Shown in pieces: positions 24,231 to 32,455 of a stretch of DNA of 64,000 nt. The notes beneath the pieces are model-generated. The model had not been told where the DNA came from and ran no database searches. It saw only the letters and a list, made by a program, of their open reading frames with translations. Numbering within the stretch: the stretch's first letter is position 1; the number at the start of each line of letters is the position of its first letter. Origin of the DNA: JABDBE01 sp963832245 (GTDB lineage Bacteria > Acidobacteriota > Terriglobia > Terriglobales > Acidobacteriaceae); contig CAWHTG010000003.1 of NCBI GenBank assembly GCA_963832245.1, forward strand, positions 186,001-250,000, given 5' to 3'. A program made the position numbers and the translations under genes.

Positions 24231-24449
24231 ATGAGCAAAGAAGACGCGATTGAGGTGATGGCAACGGTTCTTGAGCCGCTGCCCAATGCCATGTTCAAGG
24301 TCGAACTCGAAAACAAGCATCAAGTGCTGGCACACGTTTCGGGCAAGATGCGCAAGAATTTCATTCGCATTCTGCCGGGCGATAAAGTCGCCGTCGAGCT
24401 TTCGCCGTACGACCTGAATCGCGGCCGCATCGTCTATCGCTACAAGTAA
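24231..24449 (+). CDS. infA: Translation initiation factor IF-1
   Basis: 72 residues, exactly the usual size; S1/OB fold. Conserved stretches EVMATVLEPLPNAMFKVELE, HVSGKMRKNFIRILPGDKV and LSPYDLNRGRIVYRYK. IF-1 occupies the 30S A site during initiation. TAAGGAG lies 6-7 bases upstream of the ATG. It is placed between map and rpmJ as in many bacteria. Confidence 0.97.
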   Translation: MSKEDAIEVMATVLEPLPNAMFKVELENKHQVLAHVSGKMRKNFIRILPGDKVAVELSPYDLNRGRIVYRYK

Positions 24450-24455
24450 TTTGAT

Positions 24456-24494
24456 CTGTGTGGAACCGGGTCTCCGACTCGGTTGAGCCGAGCA
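24456..24494. repeat. Repeat family C, imperfect, in infA-rpmJ spacer
   Basis: GTGTGGAACCGGGTCTCCGA followed by CTCGGTTGAGCCGAGC; the arms contain one mismatch. Confidence 0.65.
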
Positions 24495-24520
24495 AAGCTC
24501 GGCAGTAGGGAACGGAATCT

Positions 24521-24634
24521 ATGAAAGTAAGAGCATCAGTAAAGAAAATTTGCGACAAGTGCAAGGTCATTCACCGCAAAGGTGTAGTGCGGGTGATCTG
24601 CGAAACCGCCAAACATAAGCAACGCCAAGGATAA
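24521..24634 (+). CDS. rpmJ: 50S ribosomal protein L36 (zinc type)
   Basis: A 37-residue gene: MKVRASVKKICDKCKVIHRK ... ends AKHKQRQG. The C-x2-C-x12-C-x4-H zinc site is complete (ICDKCK, then VICETAKHK). This is the primary, zinc-binding L36 found next to infA and rpsM in most bacteria. L36 organises 23S domains near the base of the GTPase-associated region. The ATG is preceded by a GGGAACGG stretch; rpsM begins ten bases after the stop. Confidence 0.95.
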   Translation: MKVRASVKKICDKCKVIHRKGVVRVICETAKHKQRQG

Positions 24635-24643
24635 AGGATAAAT

Positions 24644-25030
24644 ATGGCACGTATTGCAGGCGTCGACCTTCCGCGTACCAAGCACATAAATATCGCGCTG
24701 ACCTATATCTACGGAATCGGCAATCCGCGCGCCGCCCGCATTCTCGATCAGGCGAAGGTGGAACCGATGAAGAAGGTTCAAGACCTGGGCGAGGATGAGG
24801 TCAACCGCATCCGCCAGGTAATCGAGTCCGAAGGCCTGGTCGAAGGCGATCTGCGCAAGGAAGTTTCGATGAACATCAAACGCCTCATCGAAATCGGTTC
24901 CTATCGCGGATACCGCCATCGCCGGAATTTGCCGGTCCGTGGACAGCGCACGCACACCAATGCCCGCACCCGCAAAGGTCCACGCAAAGGCACAGTAGCG
25001 GCGAAGAAGAAGACGGCGACAAAGACCTAA
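24644..25030 (+). CDS. rpsM: 30S ribosomal protein S13
   Basis: 128 residues. Family signatures: MARIAGVDLPRTKHINIALT, YIYGIGNPRAARILDQAKV (helix-two-turns-helix) and the basic tail RHRRNLPVRGQRTHTNARTR. S13 sits on the 30S head and contacts P-site tRNA through its C-terminal tail. AAGGATAA lies just before the ATG. Followed by a family-A inverted repeat. Confidence 0.97.
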   Translation: MARIAGVDLPRTKHINIALTYIYGIGNPRAARILDQAKVEPMKKVQDLGEDEVNRIRQVIESEGLVEGDLRKEVSMNIKRLIEIGSYRGYRHRRNLPVRGQRTHTNARTRKGPRKGTVAAKKKTATKT

Positions 25031-25034
25031 ACCC

Positions 25035-25106
25035 GTCGTTGATCGTTAGTCTTGGTCGTTGGCAGCGTTTGCCAAGACCAACGACCAACGACCAACGACC
25101 AAGGAC
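25035..25106. repeat. Repeat family A inverted pair in rpsM-rpsK spacer
   Basis: TCTTGGTCGTTGGCAGCGTT pairs with GCCAAGACCAACGACC, followed by further copies of ACCAACG. The end CCAAGGA supplies AAGGA (25101-25105), nine bases before the rpsK ATG. Confidence 0.75.
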
Positions 25107-25114
25107 TGAATCCT

Positions 25115-25546
25115 ATGGCAAAACCGGCAGCAGCAGGCGCCCCCGCAGCGCCAGAGAAAAAAGGCAAGAAAAAGACGTTCAAGAAGAAGGAGCGCAAGCA
25201 CGTCTCCCACGGCATTGCGCACATCCAGGCTTCGTTCAACAACACGATCGTGACCATCGCCGATCAGGCCGGGAATGTACTCTCGTGGAAGAGCAGTGGC
25301 TCGCTTGGATTCCGCGGCTCCCGCAAGGGAACGCCATTCGCCGCGCAGCAGGCGGCGTCGAACGCCGCAGTGATGGCGCGCGATCACGGCGTGCGTAGTG
25401 TCGAAGTGCGAGTCAGCGGCCCAGGTTCGGGGCGTGAGTCGGCCATCCGCGCGCTCGCTGCTTCGGGAATCGAAGTTCGCAACATCAAGGACGCCACGCC
25501 GATCCCGCATAACGGCTGCCGTCCACCAAAGCGCCGTAGAGTTTAA
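25115..25546 (+). CDS. rpsK: 30S ribosomal protein S11
   Basis: 143 residues from ATG 25115. The frame extends upstream through the repeat to 25052, but that part is repeat sequence. A Lys/Ala-rich N-terminus (MAKPAAAGAPAAPEKKGKKK) precedes the core HVSHGIAHIQASFNNTIVTI, GFRGSRKGTPFAAQQAA and the end ATPIPHNGCRPPKRRRV. S11 forms part of the 30S platform and mRNA exit channel. Confidence 0.96.
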   Translation: MAKPAAAGAPAAPEKKGKKKTFKKKERKHVSHGIAHIQASFNNTIVTIADQAGNVLSWKSSGSLGFRGSRKGTPFAAQQAASNAAVMARDHGVRSVEVRVSGPGSGRESAIRALAASGIEVRNIKDATPIPHNGCRPPKRRRV

Positions 25547-25551
25547 AACCC

Positions 25552-25629
25552 GTCGCTGGTCCTTGGTCGTCGGTCGTTCGCAACCGCGGACGCCGTAAGG
25601 CCAACGACGAACGACCAAAGACCAACGAC
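25552..25629. repeat. Repeat family A inverted pair in rpsK-rpsD spacer
   Basis: GTCGCTGGTCCTTGGTCGTC and an approximately inverse arm ending AACGACCAAAGACCAACGAC. Confidence 0.7.
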
Positions 25630-25695
25630 TATTTTATCGTCCGGGACGAAGGGTGAAGCCAAACCCGTAAACCGGTCATCTAAGGGAGAAGCAAC

Positions 25696-26325
25696 TTGGC
25701 ACGTTATACCGATCCCGTTTGTCGTCTCTGCCGCCGCGAGGGTATGAAGCTGTTCCTCAAAGGCACTAAATGCTTCAGCGATAAGTGTCCCATCGAGAAG
25801 CGCAATTTCGCTCCCGGCCAGCACGGCAAGGACCGCAAATCGAAAATCGTAGGCTACGGCCTGCAACTGCGCGAAAAGCAAAAAACCAAGCGCATTTATT
25901 TCGCCCAGGAAGGCCAGTTCCGCAACTATTTCGAAAAGGCCGCCCGCACCAAGGGCGTCACCGGCGAACTGCTCCTGCAACAACTGGAGCGCCGCCTCGA
26001 CAACGTGGTTTACCGCCTAGGATTTGGCGTATCCCGCCGCCAGGCGCGCCAACTGGTGCGCCATGGCCACGTTCAGGTAGATGGCCGCAAGGTCAACATT
26101 CCTTCGTACCAGGTAAGCGTTGGCGAAGAGATTGCCATCCGCGAAGGCAGCCTGAAGTTGGCGATTCTGGAGCCAGCGAAGGAATTCGCCAGCCACCAGA
26201 ACGCGCCAACGTGGCTGGAGATCGATCGCGAGCACTACAAGGGAAAGGTTTTGTCGCTGCCCAAACGCGAAGATATCCATCTGCCAGTGAACGAGCAGTT
26301 GATAGTCGAACTGTACAGCAAGTAA
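25696..26325 (+). CDS. rpsD: 30S ribosomal protein S4, zinc-binding type
   Basis: 209 residues, starting at TTG 25696 with AGGGAG eight bases upstream. The N-terminus ARYTDPVCRLCRREGMKLFL with KCFSDKCPIEKRN carries four cysteines (CxxC ... CxxxxC) for a zinc finger. The S4 RNA-binding domain follows (RLDNVVYRLGFGVSRRQARQ, LVRHGHVQVDGRKVNIPSY). S4 initiates 30S assembly and in E. coli represses the alpha operon. Confidence 0.96.
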   Translation: MARYTDPVCRLCRREGMKLFLKGTKCFSDKCPIEKRNFAPGQHGKDRKSKIVGYGLQLREKQKTKRIYFAQEGQFRNYFEKAARTKGVTGELLLQQLERRLDNVVYRLGFGVSRRQARQLVRHGHVQVDGRKVNIPSYQVSVGEEIAIREGSLKLAILEPAKEFASHQNAPTWLEIDREHYKGKVLSLPKREDIHLPVNEQLIVELYSK

Positions 26326-26332
26326 ATGGCGG

Positions 26333-26412
26333 GTCGTTGGTCGTTCGTCCTTGGTCGTTGGCCAAAGAAGCTAGTGCCAAACGCTAACGACCGACGACGA
26401 ACGACCAACGAC
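26333..26412. repeat. Repeat family A inverted pair in rpsD-rpoA spacer
   Basis: GTCGTTGGTCGTTCGTCCTT and a near-inverse arm ending ACGACGAACGACCAACGAC. About 117 bp of unique spacer separate it from rpoA. Confidence 0.7.
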
Positions 26413-26529
26413 TGATTTTCTGGTCCACTATTTCGAGCCAGATCAGCCTGTCCCGACGCTTGACCTGAACGCATCACGGACCGGTTCAGGGAGTCCGGAC
26501 TGAGCCAAACGGCCGAAGGAGAATAACAA

Positions 26530-27564
26530 ATGTTGTGGAAAGGTTTTCAAAAACCAAAACGTCTAGCGGTCGATACTCAGACCCTCACCGATAAGTACGG
26601 CATCTTCTGGGCCCAACCTTTCGAACGCGGCTTCGGCACCACGATTGGTAACGCTCTAAGACGCGTACTGCTGAGTTCAATCGAAGGCGCCGCGGTCACC
26701 GCGGTCAAAATCGAAGGAGTGCTGCACGAATTCCAGTCGATTCCCGGCGTAGTCGAGGACGCCACCGACATCATCCTGAACCTGAAGCAAATTCCCTTCA
26801 AGCTCAGCGGCGACGCGCCCAAAGCCATCTATCTGCGCGCCGATCAGCCAGGCGTGGTCACCTCCGGCATGATCGAAGCTGACGCCGATGTTGAAGTGCT
26901 CGACAAAGACGTCTACGTTGCGACGGTCAGCGAAGGCGGCAAGCTCGACATGGAAATGCGCCTCAAGCGCGGCCGCGGTTACACTTCCGCCGACAAGAAT
27001 TTCGACGAAGACCTCGGCATCGGTTTCATTCCCATTGACTCCGTGCACTCCCCGGTGCGCAAGTGCAACTATACCGTCGAAGCCGCGCGTCTCGGACAAA
27101 TCACTGACTACGACAAGCTGACTCTCGAAGTCTGGACCAACGGCTCTATCACGCCGGCCGATTCCATCGGCCTGGCGGCGAAGCTGCTGAAAGACCACAT
27201 GAACATCTTCATCAACTTCGAAGAGGACATCGAGACCTCAACCTCGGCGGAAGAACGCAAGCCCGAGATCAAGAATGAAAATCTCAATCGCTCCGTCGAA
27301 GAGCTAGAGCTGTCGGTGCGCAGCTACAATTGCCTGAAGAACGCGAACATTCAATCGATTGGCGAACTGGTGCAGAAGACCGAAGCCGAAATGCTGAAGA
27401 CCAAGAACTTCGGCCGCAAGTCGCTGAACGAAATCAAAGAAATTCTAGGCACGATGGGATTAAGTCTGGGAATGAAGATCGACGAGCAAGGCAACGCGGT
27501 ACCCGGCCCGACCTCGAACCAGATTTTACCCGCATCAGCCTACGGCAACGACAACGATCTGTAA
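26530..27564 (+). CDS. rpoA: DNA-directed RNA polymerase subunit alpha
   Basis: 344 residues, the ATG at 26530 preceded by AAGGAG. The N-terminal dimerisation domain contains YGIFWAQPFERGFGTTIGNA, LRRVLLSSIEGAAVTAVKI and the 2-domain insertion. A linker (about 245-262) leads to the C-terminal domain VEELELSVRSYNCLKNANIQ and TKNFGRKSLNEIKEILGTMG, which contacts UP elements and activators. Alpha nucleates RNA polymerase assembly. A family-C hairpin lies between it and rplQ. Confidence 0.98.
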   Translation: MLWKGFQKPKRLAVDTQTLTDKYGIFWAQPFERGFGTTIGNALRRVLLSSIEGAAVTAVKIEGVLHEFQSIPGVVEDATDIILNLKQIPFKLSGDAPKAIYLRADQPGVVTSGMIEADADVEVLDKDVYVATVSEGGKLDMEMRLKRGRGYTSADKNFDEDLGIGFIPIDSVHSPVRKCNYTVEAARLGQITDYDKLTLEVWTNGSITPADSIGLAAKLLKDHMNIFINFEEDIETSTSAEERKPEIKNENLNRSVEELELSVRSYNCLKNANIQSIGELVQKTEAEMLKTKNFGRKSLNEIKEILGTMGLSLGMKIDEQGNAVPGPTSNQILPASAYGNDNDL

Positions 27565-27579
27565 GAAGGATTCGTTAAC

Positions 27580-27606
27580 ATGTGGGGACGGGTCTTCGAC
27601 CCGTCC
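27580..27606. repeat. Repeat family C hairpin in rpoA-rplQ spacer
   Basis: GGACGGGTC-TTC-GACCCGTCC (27586-27606), a perfect 9-bp stem after TGTGG. Confidence 0.75.
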
Positions 27607-27617
27607 TCCAAAATCTT

Positions 27618-27645
27618 GTCATTCCAAGCGTAGCGAGGAATCTGC
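27618..27645. repeat. Interspersed repeat family I
   Basis: GTCATTCCAAGCGTAGCGAG followed by GAATCTGC; related in pattern to 5435-5460 and 40591-40626. Confidence 0.5.
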
Positions 27646-27676
27646 TTTTCTCCGCGCCGGAACAAAGGATTTCACC

Positions 27677-28180
27677 ATGCGCCACAAAGTAGCAGGATGG
27701 AAACTGGGACGTAACACCGCGCACCGCCGCTCGTTGCTGCGGAACCTGGTAACTTCGCTCATCCTCGAAGAACGAGTCGAGACCACCGTCCCCAAAGCCA
27801 AAGCCATGCGCCCCCAAGTCGAAAAGATGATCACGCTAGGCAAGCGCGGAGACCTTCCCGCGCGCCGCCAAGCGCTCGCTTATCTAATGACCAGCGCTGC
27901 CGTCGACAAACTGTTCGACACCATCGGCCCGCGTTTCGGCGATCGCAATGGCGGCTACCTCCGCATCATCCGCACCGGATGGCGCAAAGGCGACGGTGCC
28001 GACAACGCCTTCGTCGAACTTCTTGGCAGCGAAAAGATCCTCGACGAAAAGCGTCAAAAACGCGGCGAAGCCCGCGCCAAGCGCGCCGCCGAAACCAAGA
28101 AAGCGATGGAAGAAGCGGAAGCGCAGCAAGGGGTCGAACATCCAGTGCCAGGCGCTGAAGGCGAAGACAAAATCAAGTAA
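27677..28180 (+). CDS. rplQ: 50S ribosomal protein L17
   Basis: 167 residues; the core of about 118 (MRHKVAGWKLGRNTAHRRSL, VEKMITLGKRGDLPARRQAL and GGYLRIIRTGWRKGDGADNA) is followed by an Ala/Lys/Glu-rich helical tail (RGEARAKRAAETKKAMEEAE). L17 lies near the tunnel exit. It is the last gene of the superoperon; a strong hairpin follows within ten bases. Confidence 0.96.
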   Translation: MRHKVAGWKLGRNTAHRRSLLRNLVTSLILEERVETTVPKAKAMRPQVEKMITLGKRGDLPARRQALAYLMTSAAVDKLFDTIGPRFGDRNGGYLRIIRTGWRKGDGADNAFVELLGSEKILDEKRQKRGEARAKRAAETKKAMEEAEAQQGVEHPVPGAEGEDKIK

Positions 28181-28187
28181 AGCATTG

Positions 28188-28216
28188 GAACTCCTGACCC
28201 ATCGCGGCAGGAGTTC
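28188..28216 (+). terminator. Hairpin at the end of the ribosomal superoperon
   Basis: GAACTCCTG (28188-28196) pairs perfectly with CAGGAGTTC (28208-28216) across an 11-base loop. No T run follows, so it may act with Rho or as a 3'-end stabiliser. Confidence 0.5.
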
Positions 28217-28424
28217 AGTCCTGCCACAGAGTGCCGGGAAAAGCGCACTTGGTTTTAGCCTTGCGCTAAGCGTGTTGAGTTGTGTCTTGCCGCCTCCCAA
28301 TCCGCTCGGGCAGATCTCCTAGGTCCCAAGAATTGCGCAACCGAACGTAATTTTCTGTATCTAACCAACTCGATCAGAGATCACAGAAGTGTAATCATCT
28401 TGTTTCCTGGAACCGAGACCGAGC

Positions 28425-30092
28425 ATGGCCAAACCAATTTTGTTAAGCGTGGATGACGACTCTGATGTTTTGCGGGCGATCGAGCGCGATCTCCGCTCGC
28501 AGTACGGAGCCGAATATCGTGTGATCGGAAGCGATTCCCCTGAAGCCGCACTCGACCTCTTAAAACAGTTGAAGGTACGCAATGACAGTGTGGCGCTGCT
28601 TCTTGCCGACCAACGCATGCCGCGCATGGACGGAGTCGAATTTCTGCAGGAAGCGATGACTATCTATCCCAGCGCGAAGCGGGCATTGCTCACTGCGTAT
28701 GCGGACACCAATGCCGCGATCAGCGCCATCAATCAAGCCAGCATCAACTTTTTTTTCTTGAAACCTTGGGATCCTCCCACGGAACACCTGTATCCGCAGT
28801 TAGATGACCTGCTCGACGACTGGCAAGCTTCCTTCCGTCCAGCATTCGAGGGGATCCGGTTGCTGGGCACTCGCTGGTCGCCCCGGGCGTACGAGTTGCG
28901 GGATTTCCTGGCGCGCAACCGTGTCCCCTATCAGTGGATTGACGTCGAGGCTTCTGCCAATGATGCGGAAACCAAACGTCTCCTGGAAGCTCTTGGTCCA
29001 GACGCAGCCAATCTCCCCGTCGTGCTCTTCCCCGACGGGACCAAGCTTCTTGAGAGCGTCCCCGCAGACGTCGCGCAAAAGGTTGGGCTGCGAACGCGCG
29101 CCCAAACCAGCTTCTATGATTTGGCGATTGTGGGCGGAGGACCCGCTGGTTTAGCCGCGGCCGTTTATGGAGCCTCGGAAGGTCTGCATACGGTAATGGT
29201 CGAGCGGGAAGCGCCCGGCGGCCAGGCCGGCATGAGCTCCCGCATCGAAAACTATCTGGGATTTCCGACCGGGCTGAGTGGCGCCGATCTTGCCCGCCGT
29301 GCGGTAGTCCAAGCCCAGCGTTTCGGAGTGGAAATCCTGGCGCAGGAGGCCGTCGGCGTTCGAGTCGAAGGGCCTTACCGAATCATGAAGCTGGCGGATG
29401 GTAACGAGATCTCGTCCCACGCGCTGATGATCGCGACCGGAGTGCAGTGGCGCCGCCTGGACGCGCCGGGCGTAGACAGATTGCAGGGTGCGGGGATTTA
29501 CTATGGTGGCGGCGCCACAGAGGCGCTGTCATGTAAGGGCGAGATTGTGTACGTGGTGGGCGGCGCGAACTCCGCAGGTCAGGCGGCAATGAACTTCGCC
29601 AGATATGCGGAGCGCGTCGTCATTCTTGTACGCAGCGAATCGCTGTCCAGCACCATGTCACAATACCTGATCGATCAGATTAAAGAGACGCCTAACATTC
29701 AGCTGTGGACACACGCCAGCGTTTCCGAGGCGCATGGCGAAATCCATTTGGAAGAAATTTCGGTGAATTGTTCCGATACCAACAAGACCGAGCGCGTGCC
29801 GGCAAGTGCGATGTTTATTTTTATCGGCGCATTGCCGCGCACGGATTGGCTGGCGGGTGTCGTCGAGCGCGATGAGCGCGGTTTCCTGTTGACTGGTCCC
29901 GATCTTATACGTGACGGGCAACATCCGAAAGGCTGGGCGCTCGACCGCGATCCATTCTTACTCGAAACCAATGTTCCCGGCATCTTTGCGGTAGGCGATG
30001 TGCGCCACGGTTCTATTAAGCGCGTGGCCTCCGGTGTGGGTGAAGGATCCGTTGCCGTGCAGTTCATCCATCAGTATCTGAGCAAGGTATAA
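28425..30092 (+). CDS. Response regulator-thioredoxin-fold-flavoprotein reductase fusion
   Basis: 555 residues in three parts. (1) REC domain (about 1-130): acidic triad D10-D12, phospho-acceptor D62 in LLADQRMPRMDG, T90, and K113 in FFFLKPWD, the KPW form common in HD-GYP-type regulators. (2) A glutaredoxin/thioredoxin-like module (about 143-222) with WSPRAY where CxxC would be. (3) A thioredoxin-reductase-like FAD/NAD(P) module: LAIVGGGPAGLAAAVYG, VYVVGGANSAGQAA and GIFAVGDVRHGSIKRVASGV. The catalytic CATC of TrxR is replaced by GGGATEA, so it cannot be a normal disulfide reductase. The next gene's ATG follows its stop at once. It may couple redox or NAD(P)H state to signalling. Confidence 0.88.
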   Translation: MAKPILLSVDDDSDVLRAIERDLRSQYGAEYRVIGSDSPEAALDLLKQLKVRNDSVALLLADQRMPRMDGVEFLQEAMTIYPSAKRALLTAYADTNAAISAINQASINFFFLKPWDPPTEHLYPQLDDLLDDWQASFRPAFEGIRLLGTRWSPRAYELRDFLARNRVPYQWIDVEASANDAETKRLLEALGPDAANLPVVLFPDGTKLLESVPADVAQKVGLRTRAQTSFYDLAIVGGGPAGLAAAVYGASEGLHTVMVEREAPGGQAGMSSRIENYLGFPTGLSGADLARRAVVQAQRFGVEILAQEAVGVRVEGPYRIMKLADGNEISSHALMIATGVQWRRLDAPGVDRLQGAGIYYGGGATEALSCKGEIVYVVGGANSAGQAAMNFARYAERVVILVRSESLSSTMSQYLIDQIKETPNIQLWTHASVSEAHGEIHLEEISVNCSDTNKTERVPASAMFIFIGALPRTDWLAGVVERDERGFLLTGPDLIRDGQHPKGWALDRDPFLLETNVPGIFAVGDVRHGSIKRVASGVGEGSVAVQFIHQYLSKV

Positions 30093-31478
30093 ATGGTCGA
30101 CAAATCTGAACTACTTCGTGTTCCTACATTCGCTGATTTGCCAGAGGACCAGATCGAATGGTTCATCAGCCAATCACAAGAGATGAACCTCAAGGCCGGT
30201 GACACCTACTCACGTCAGGGCGATCCAGCCGATGCCATGTTTGTGATTCTTGAAGGACAGCTTCAAGGGCGAGGCGAACTTGCGGGCGACACCATCACTT
30301 TCCACCTGAAGGCTGGCGACGTTACCGGAGTGTTGCCGTTCTCGAGAATGAAGCAGTTTACGGTGAGCCAACGCGCCGAGACGGACGGGCGCGCCCTGCG
30401 ATTTCCCGCCTCGCTGTTTCCCGAACTCGTTCAGAAAATGCCGGAACTGACCAAGCGTCTCGTCGGCTTGATGTCCGACCGGATCCGCGAGGTTACCCGC
30501 CTCGAGCAACAGCGCGACCGGTTAGCTTCTTTGGGGAAACTTTCAGCAGGACTGGCGCATGAACTCAACAATCCGGCTTCTGCTGCGAAACGCGCTGCCA
30601 GCCAATTGCGCACCATTCTAAAGAAAATCAGGGACGCGAGTCTCGAACTGGGCAAACGTGATCTCTCTCCGGCCCAGAAATCAGAGATCGAAAAACTGGA
30701 GGCTTCCTTCACGCAAACGGACGTAGTTCCGCCCGATCCGCTGACCATAAGCGACCTGGAAGACCAGATTGATTCTTTGTTGCGCAGTCATGGACAAAAT
30801 GACTTGTGGATGCTGGCGGCTGGGCTGGCGCGACGAAACATTAAGCCGGAGGTGGTCGAATCGTTATTTGCAAGTCTTGACGCGGACACCGCTCGCGCAG
30901 CTCTGGTCAGGATCGCCGCTTCGGTGGAGGTCGCAAGTCTTTTGCACGAGATCGAGAGTAGCACCTCCCGGATATCCGATCTGGTTGGCGCCATCAAGGA
31001 ATACACCCACATGGACCAGGCGCCGGTCCAAAACGTAGACGTCGTCAAGAGCCTGGAAACTACGCTCACGATCCTGAATCACAAGCTGAAAAAAGGAGTG
31101 ACGGTGAAGCGCGACTACCACAACGTTCCCCTCCTGGTTAATTCCTTTGGAAGCGAACTCAACCAGGTTTGGACGAACATTATCGATAACGCGATTGACG
31201 CAATGCACGGCCAAGGCGAACTTCGCGTGCGAACCTACCGCGACGACAATTGTGCTGTAGTGGAGATTGGCGATAACGGTCCCGGAATCCCCAGCGAAGT
31301 CGAGCCCCACATCTTTGAGCCTTTTTTCACCACCAAAGGAGTTGGGGAAGGCACAGGCCTCGGCCTGGACACGGTCCAGCGAATCGTGAAAAAGCACCGC
31401 GGAAATATTCAGGTTGATTCAGAACCCGGTGACACGCGCTTTCAAGTCTGGCTCCCGTTAGCCGGGGCTCCGACCTAA
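30093..31478 (+). CDS. Histidine kinase with cyclic-nucleotide-binding-like sensor domain
   Basis: 461 residues. Residues of about 10-130 resemble a CRP-type cNMP-binding barrel (FADLPEDQIEWFISQSQEMN, GDTYSRQGDPADAMFVILEG). A linker leads to the phospho-acceptor box KLSAGLAHELNNPASAAKRA (His156). After a long helical insertion comes the HATPase domain with an N box (NQVWTNIIDNAIDAM), G1 (GDNGPGIP), F box (FEPFFTT) and G2 (GVGEGTGLGL). No membrane segment is seen, so it should be cytoplasmic. It starts directly after the flavoprotein-REC gene, its likely cognate regulator. The ligand (cNMP, heme or other) is unknown. Confidence 0.9.
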   Translation: MVDKSELLRVPTFADLPEDQIEWFISQSQEMNLKAGDTYSRQGDPADAMFVILEGQLQGRGELAGDTITFHLKAGDVTGVLPFSRMKQFTVSQRAETDGRALRFPASLFPELVQKMPELTKRLVGLMSDRIREVTRLEQQRDRLASLGKLSAGLAHELNNPASAAKRAASQLRTILKKIRDASLELGKRDLSPAQKSEIEKLEASFTQTDVVPPDPLTISDLEDQIDSLLRSHGQNDLWMLAAGLARRNIKPEVVESLFASLDADTARAALVRIAASVEVASLLHEIESSTSRISDLVGAIKEYTHMDQAPVQNVDVVKSLETTLTILNHKLKKGVTVKRDYHNVPLLVNSFGSELNQVWTNIIDNAIDAMHGQGELRVRTYRDDNCAVVEIGDNGPGIPSEVEPHIFEPFFTTKGVGEGTGLGLDTVQRIVKKHRGNIQVDSEPGDTRFQVWLPLAGAPT

Positions 31479-31733
31479 GGCCGCGTCGGCAGCGCGGTGA
31501 GCCCGGACCGTGCCAGTTGGGAGCGCCGGTCTCCAATCCGTGTGATGTTTTCTAAGAAAACCGATTGCTGGCGTAACATCGCGGTTACGCCCCATCACCG
31601 TGATCGTGAGTGAAATCACCGCCATTGCACTCATTGACCGGTAATGGCACTGCGAGGACGACTCCGCTTAGCGCACCCGGGTGGAAGAACGCCATGAAAC
31701 GTGCTAGCCTTCGTGCCGGAGGTAACCAACACA

Positions 31734-32060
31734 ATGAGACTCCTCGTATCTTGTCTGTTGTTGTTCTGCCTTTCCGTGCCTGCCTTGGCGGGTGAGTGCG
31801 TACTGAAAACTACGCGAACAGCGTGCCCTGGCAAGGAGAAGGAATCCTTTTCCAAGTGCAATGGACAGGCAAGCTGTGATGAAAACGTTGCCGCCGATTC
31901 CGAGAAAGACTGCGCGGAGAAAGCGGCAAAGTCCTGCGACAACAGCCGTCCCGCTATAACGAAGAGCAAAACCGTGTCCGCTACTTTTGACGGAAAGCCG
32001 GTCTCAGGCGGCAAGAATGTTTGCGCTGCCGAACGCCCAGATTACAACAAGTGCGAGTAA
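31734..32060 (+). CDS. Small secreted cysteine-rich protein
   Basis: Unrecognised. 108 residues from ATG 31734 with GGAGGT (31718-31723) upstream; an in-frame start at 31701 lacks this. The signal peptide MRLLVSCLLLFCLSVPALA is followed by a mature chain of about 89 residues with eight cysteines (ECV, ACP, KCN, SCD, DCA, SCD, VCA, KCE), enough for four disulfides. Charged and small; no heme CxxCH and no metal-binding CxxC pattern. A clear terminator follows, so it is a monocistronic unit. Confidence 0.75.
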   Translation: MRLLVSCLLLFCLSVPALAGECVLKTTRTACPGKEKESFSKCNGQASCDENVAADSEKDCAEKAAKSCDNSRPAITKSKTVSATFDGKPVSGGKNVCAAERPDYNKCE

Positions 32061-32455
32061 ATCCCTCGGGTGAGGAGCGACCACTTGGCCCTGGTTCGCT
32101 CCTCACCTTTCCTTAGCTGCCCTTCACTTCCGCACGTGGGCCGCCTTCGCTTTCCAAGCTCTGCCGTCTCGTCAATTATGGCTGCTATAATTCGCCGTTA
32201 CGCTCATTGGATTCGTCTGGGGTGGAGTCCCTAGGACCAACTTCAAGCCATTCCAGGTTGGCGCGTTTCCAATCCCTCTTCCACAGCAGCATTCCCGTTT
32301 TGGTCTTATGCTCGTATATTTTCATTCGCAGGCATTGTCTTTCCCTTGATCCAGACCTAGAATCCGCTTGTTGATGAACCACTGGAGTATCCTCCCCTAT
32401 CGCATAGAACAAAAATCCAAGACGCCTCTCGGCGCACCAGACATGGAGGTAAAAC
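32061..32455. other. Intergenic region with terminator and weak promoter signal
   Basis: It begins with the Rho-independent terminator of the cysteine-rich gene. A TATAAT at 32186-32191 has no good -35. No convincing gene or RNA structure was seen in the remainder. Confidence 0.4.
32069..32114 (+). terminator. Rho-independent terminator
   Basis: GGTGAGGAGCGA (32069-32080) pairs perfectly with TCGCTCCTCACC (32096-32107), followed by TTTCCTT. Confidence 0.8.
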
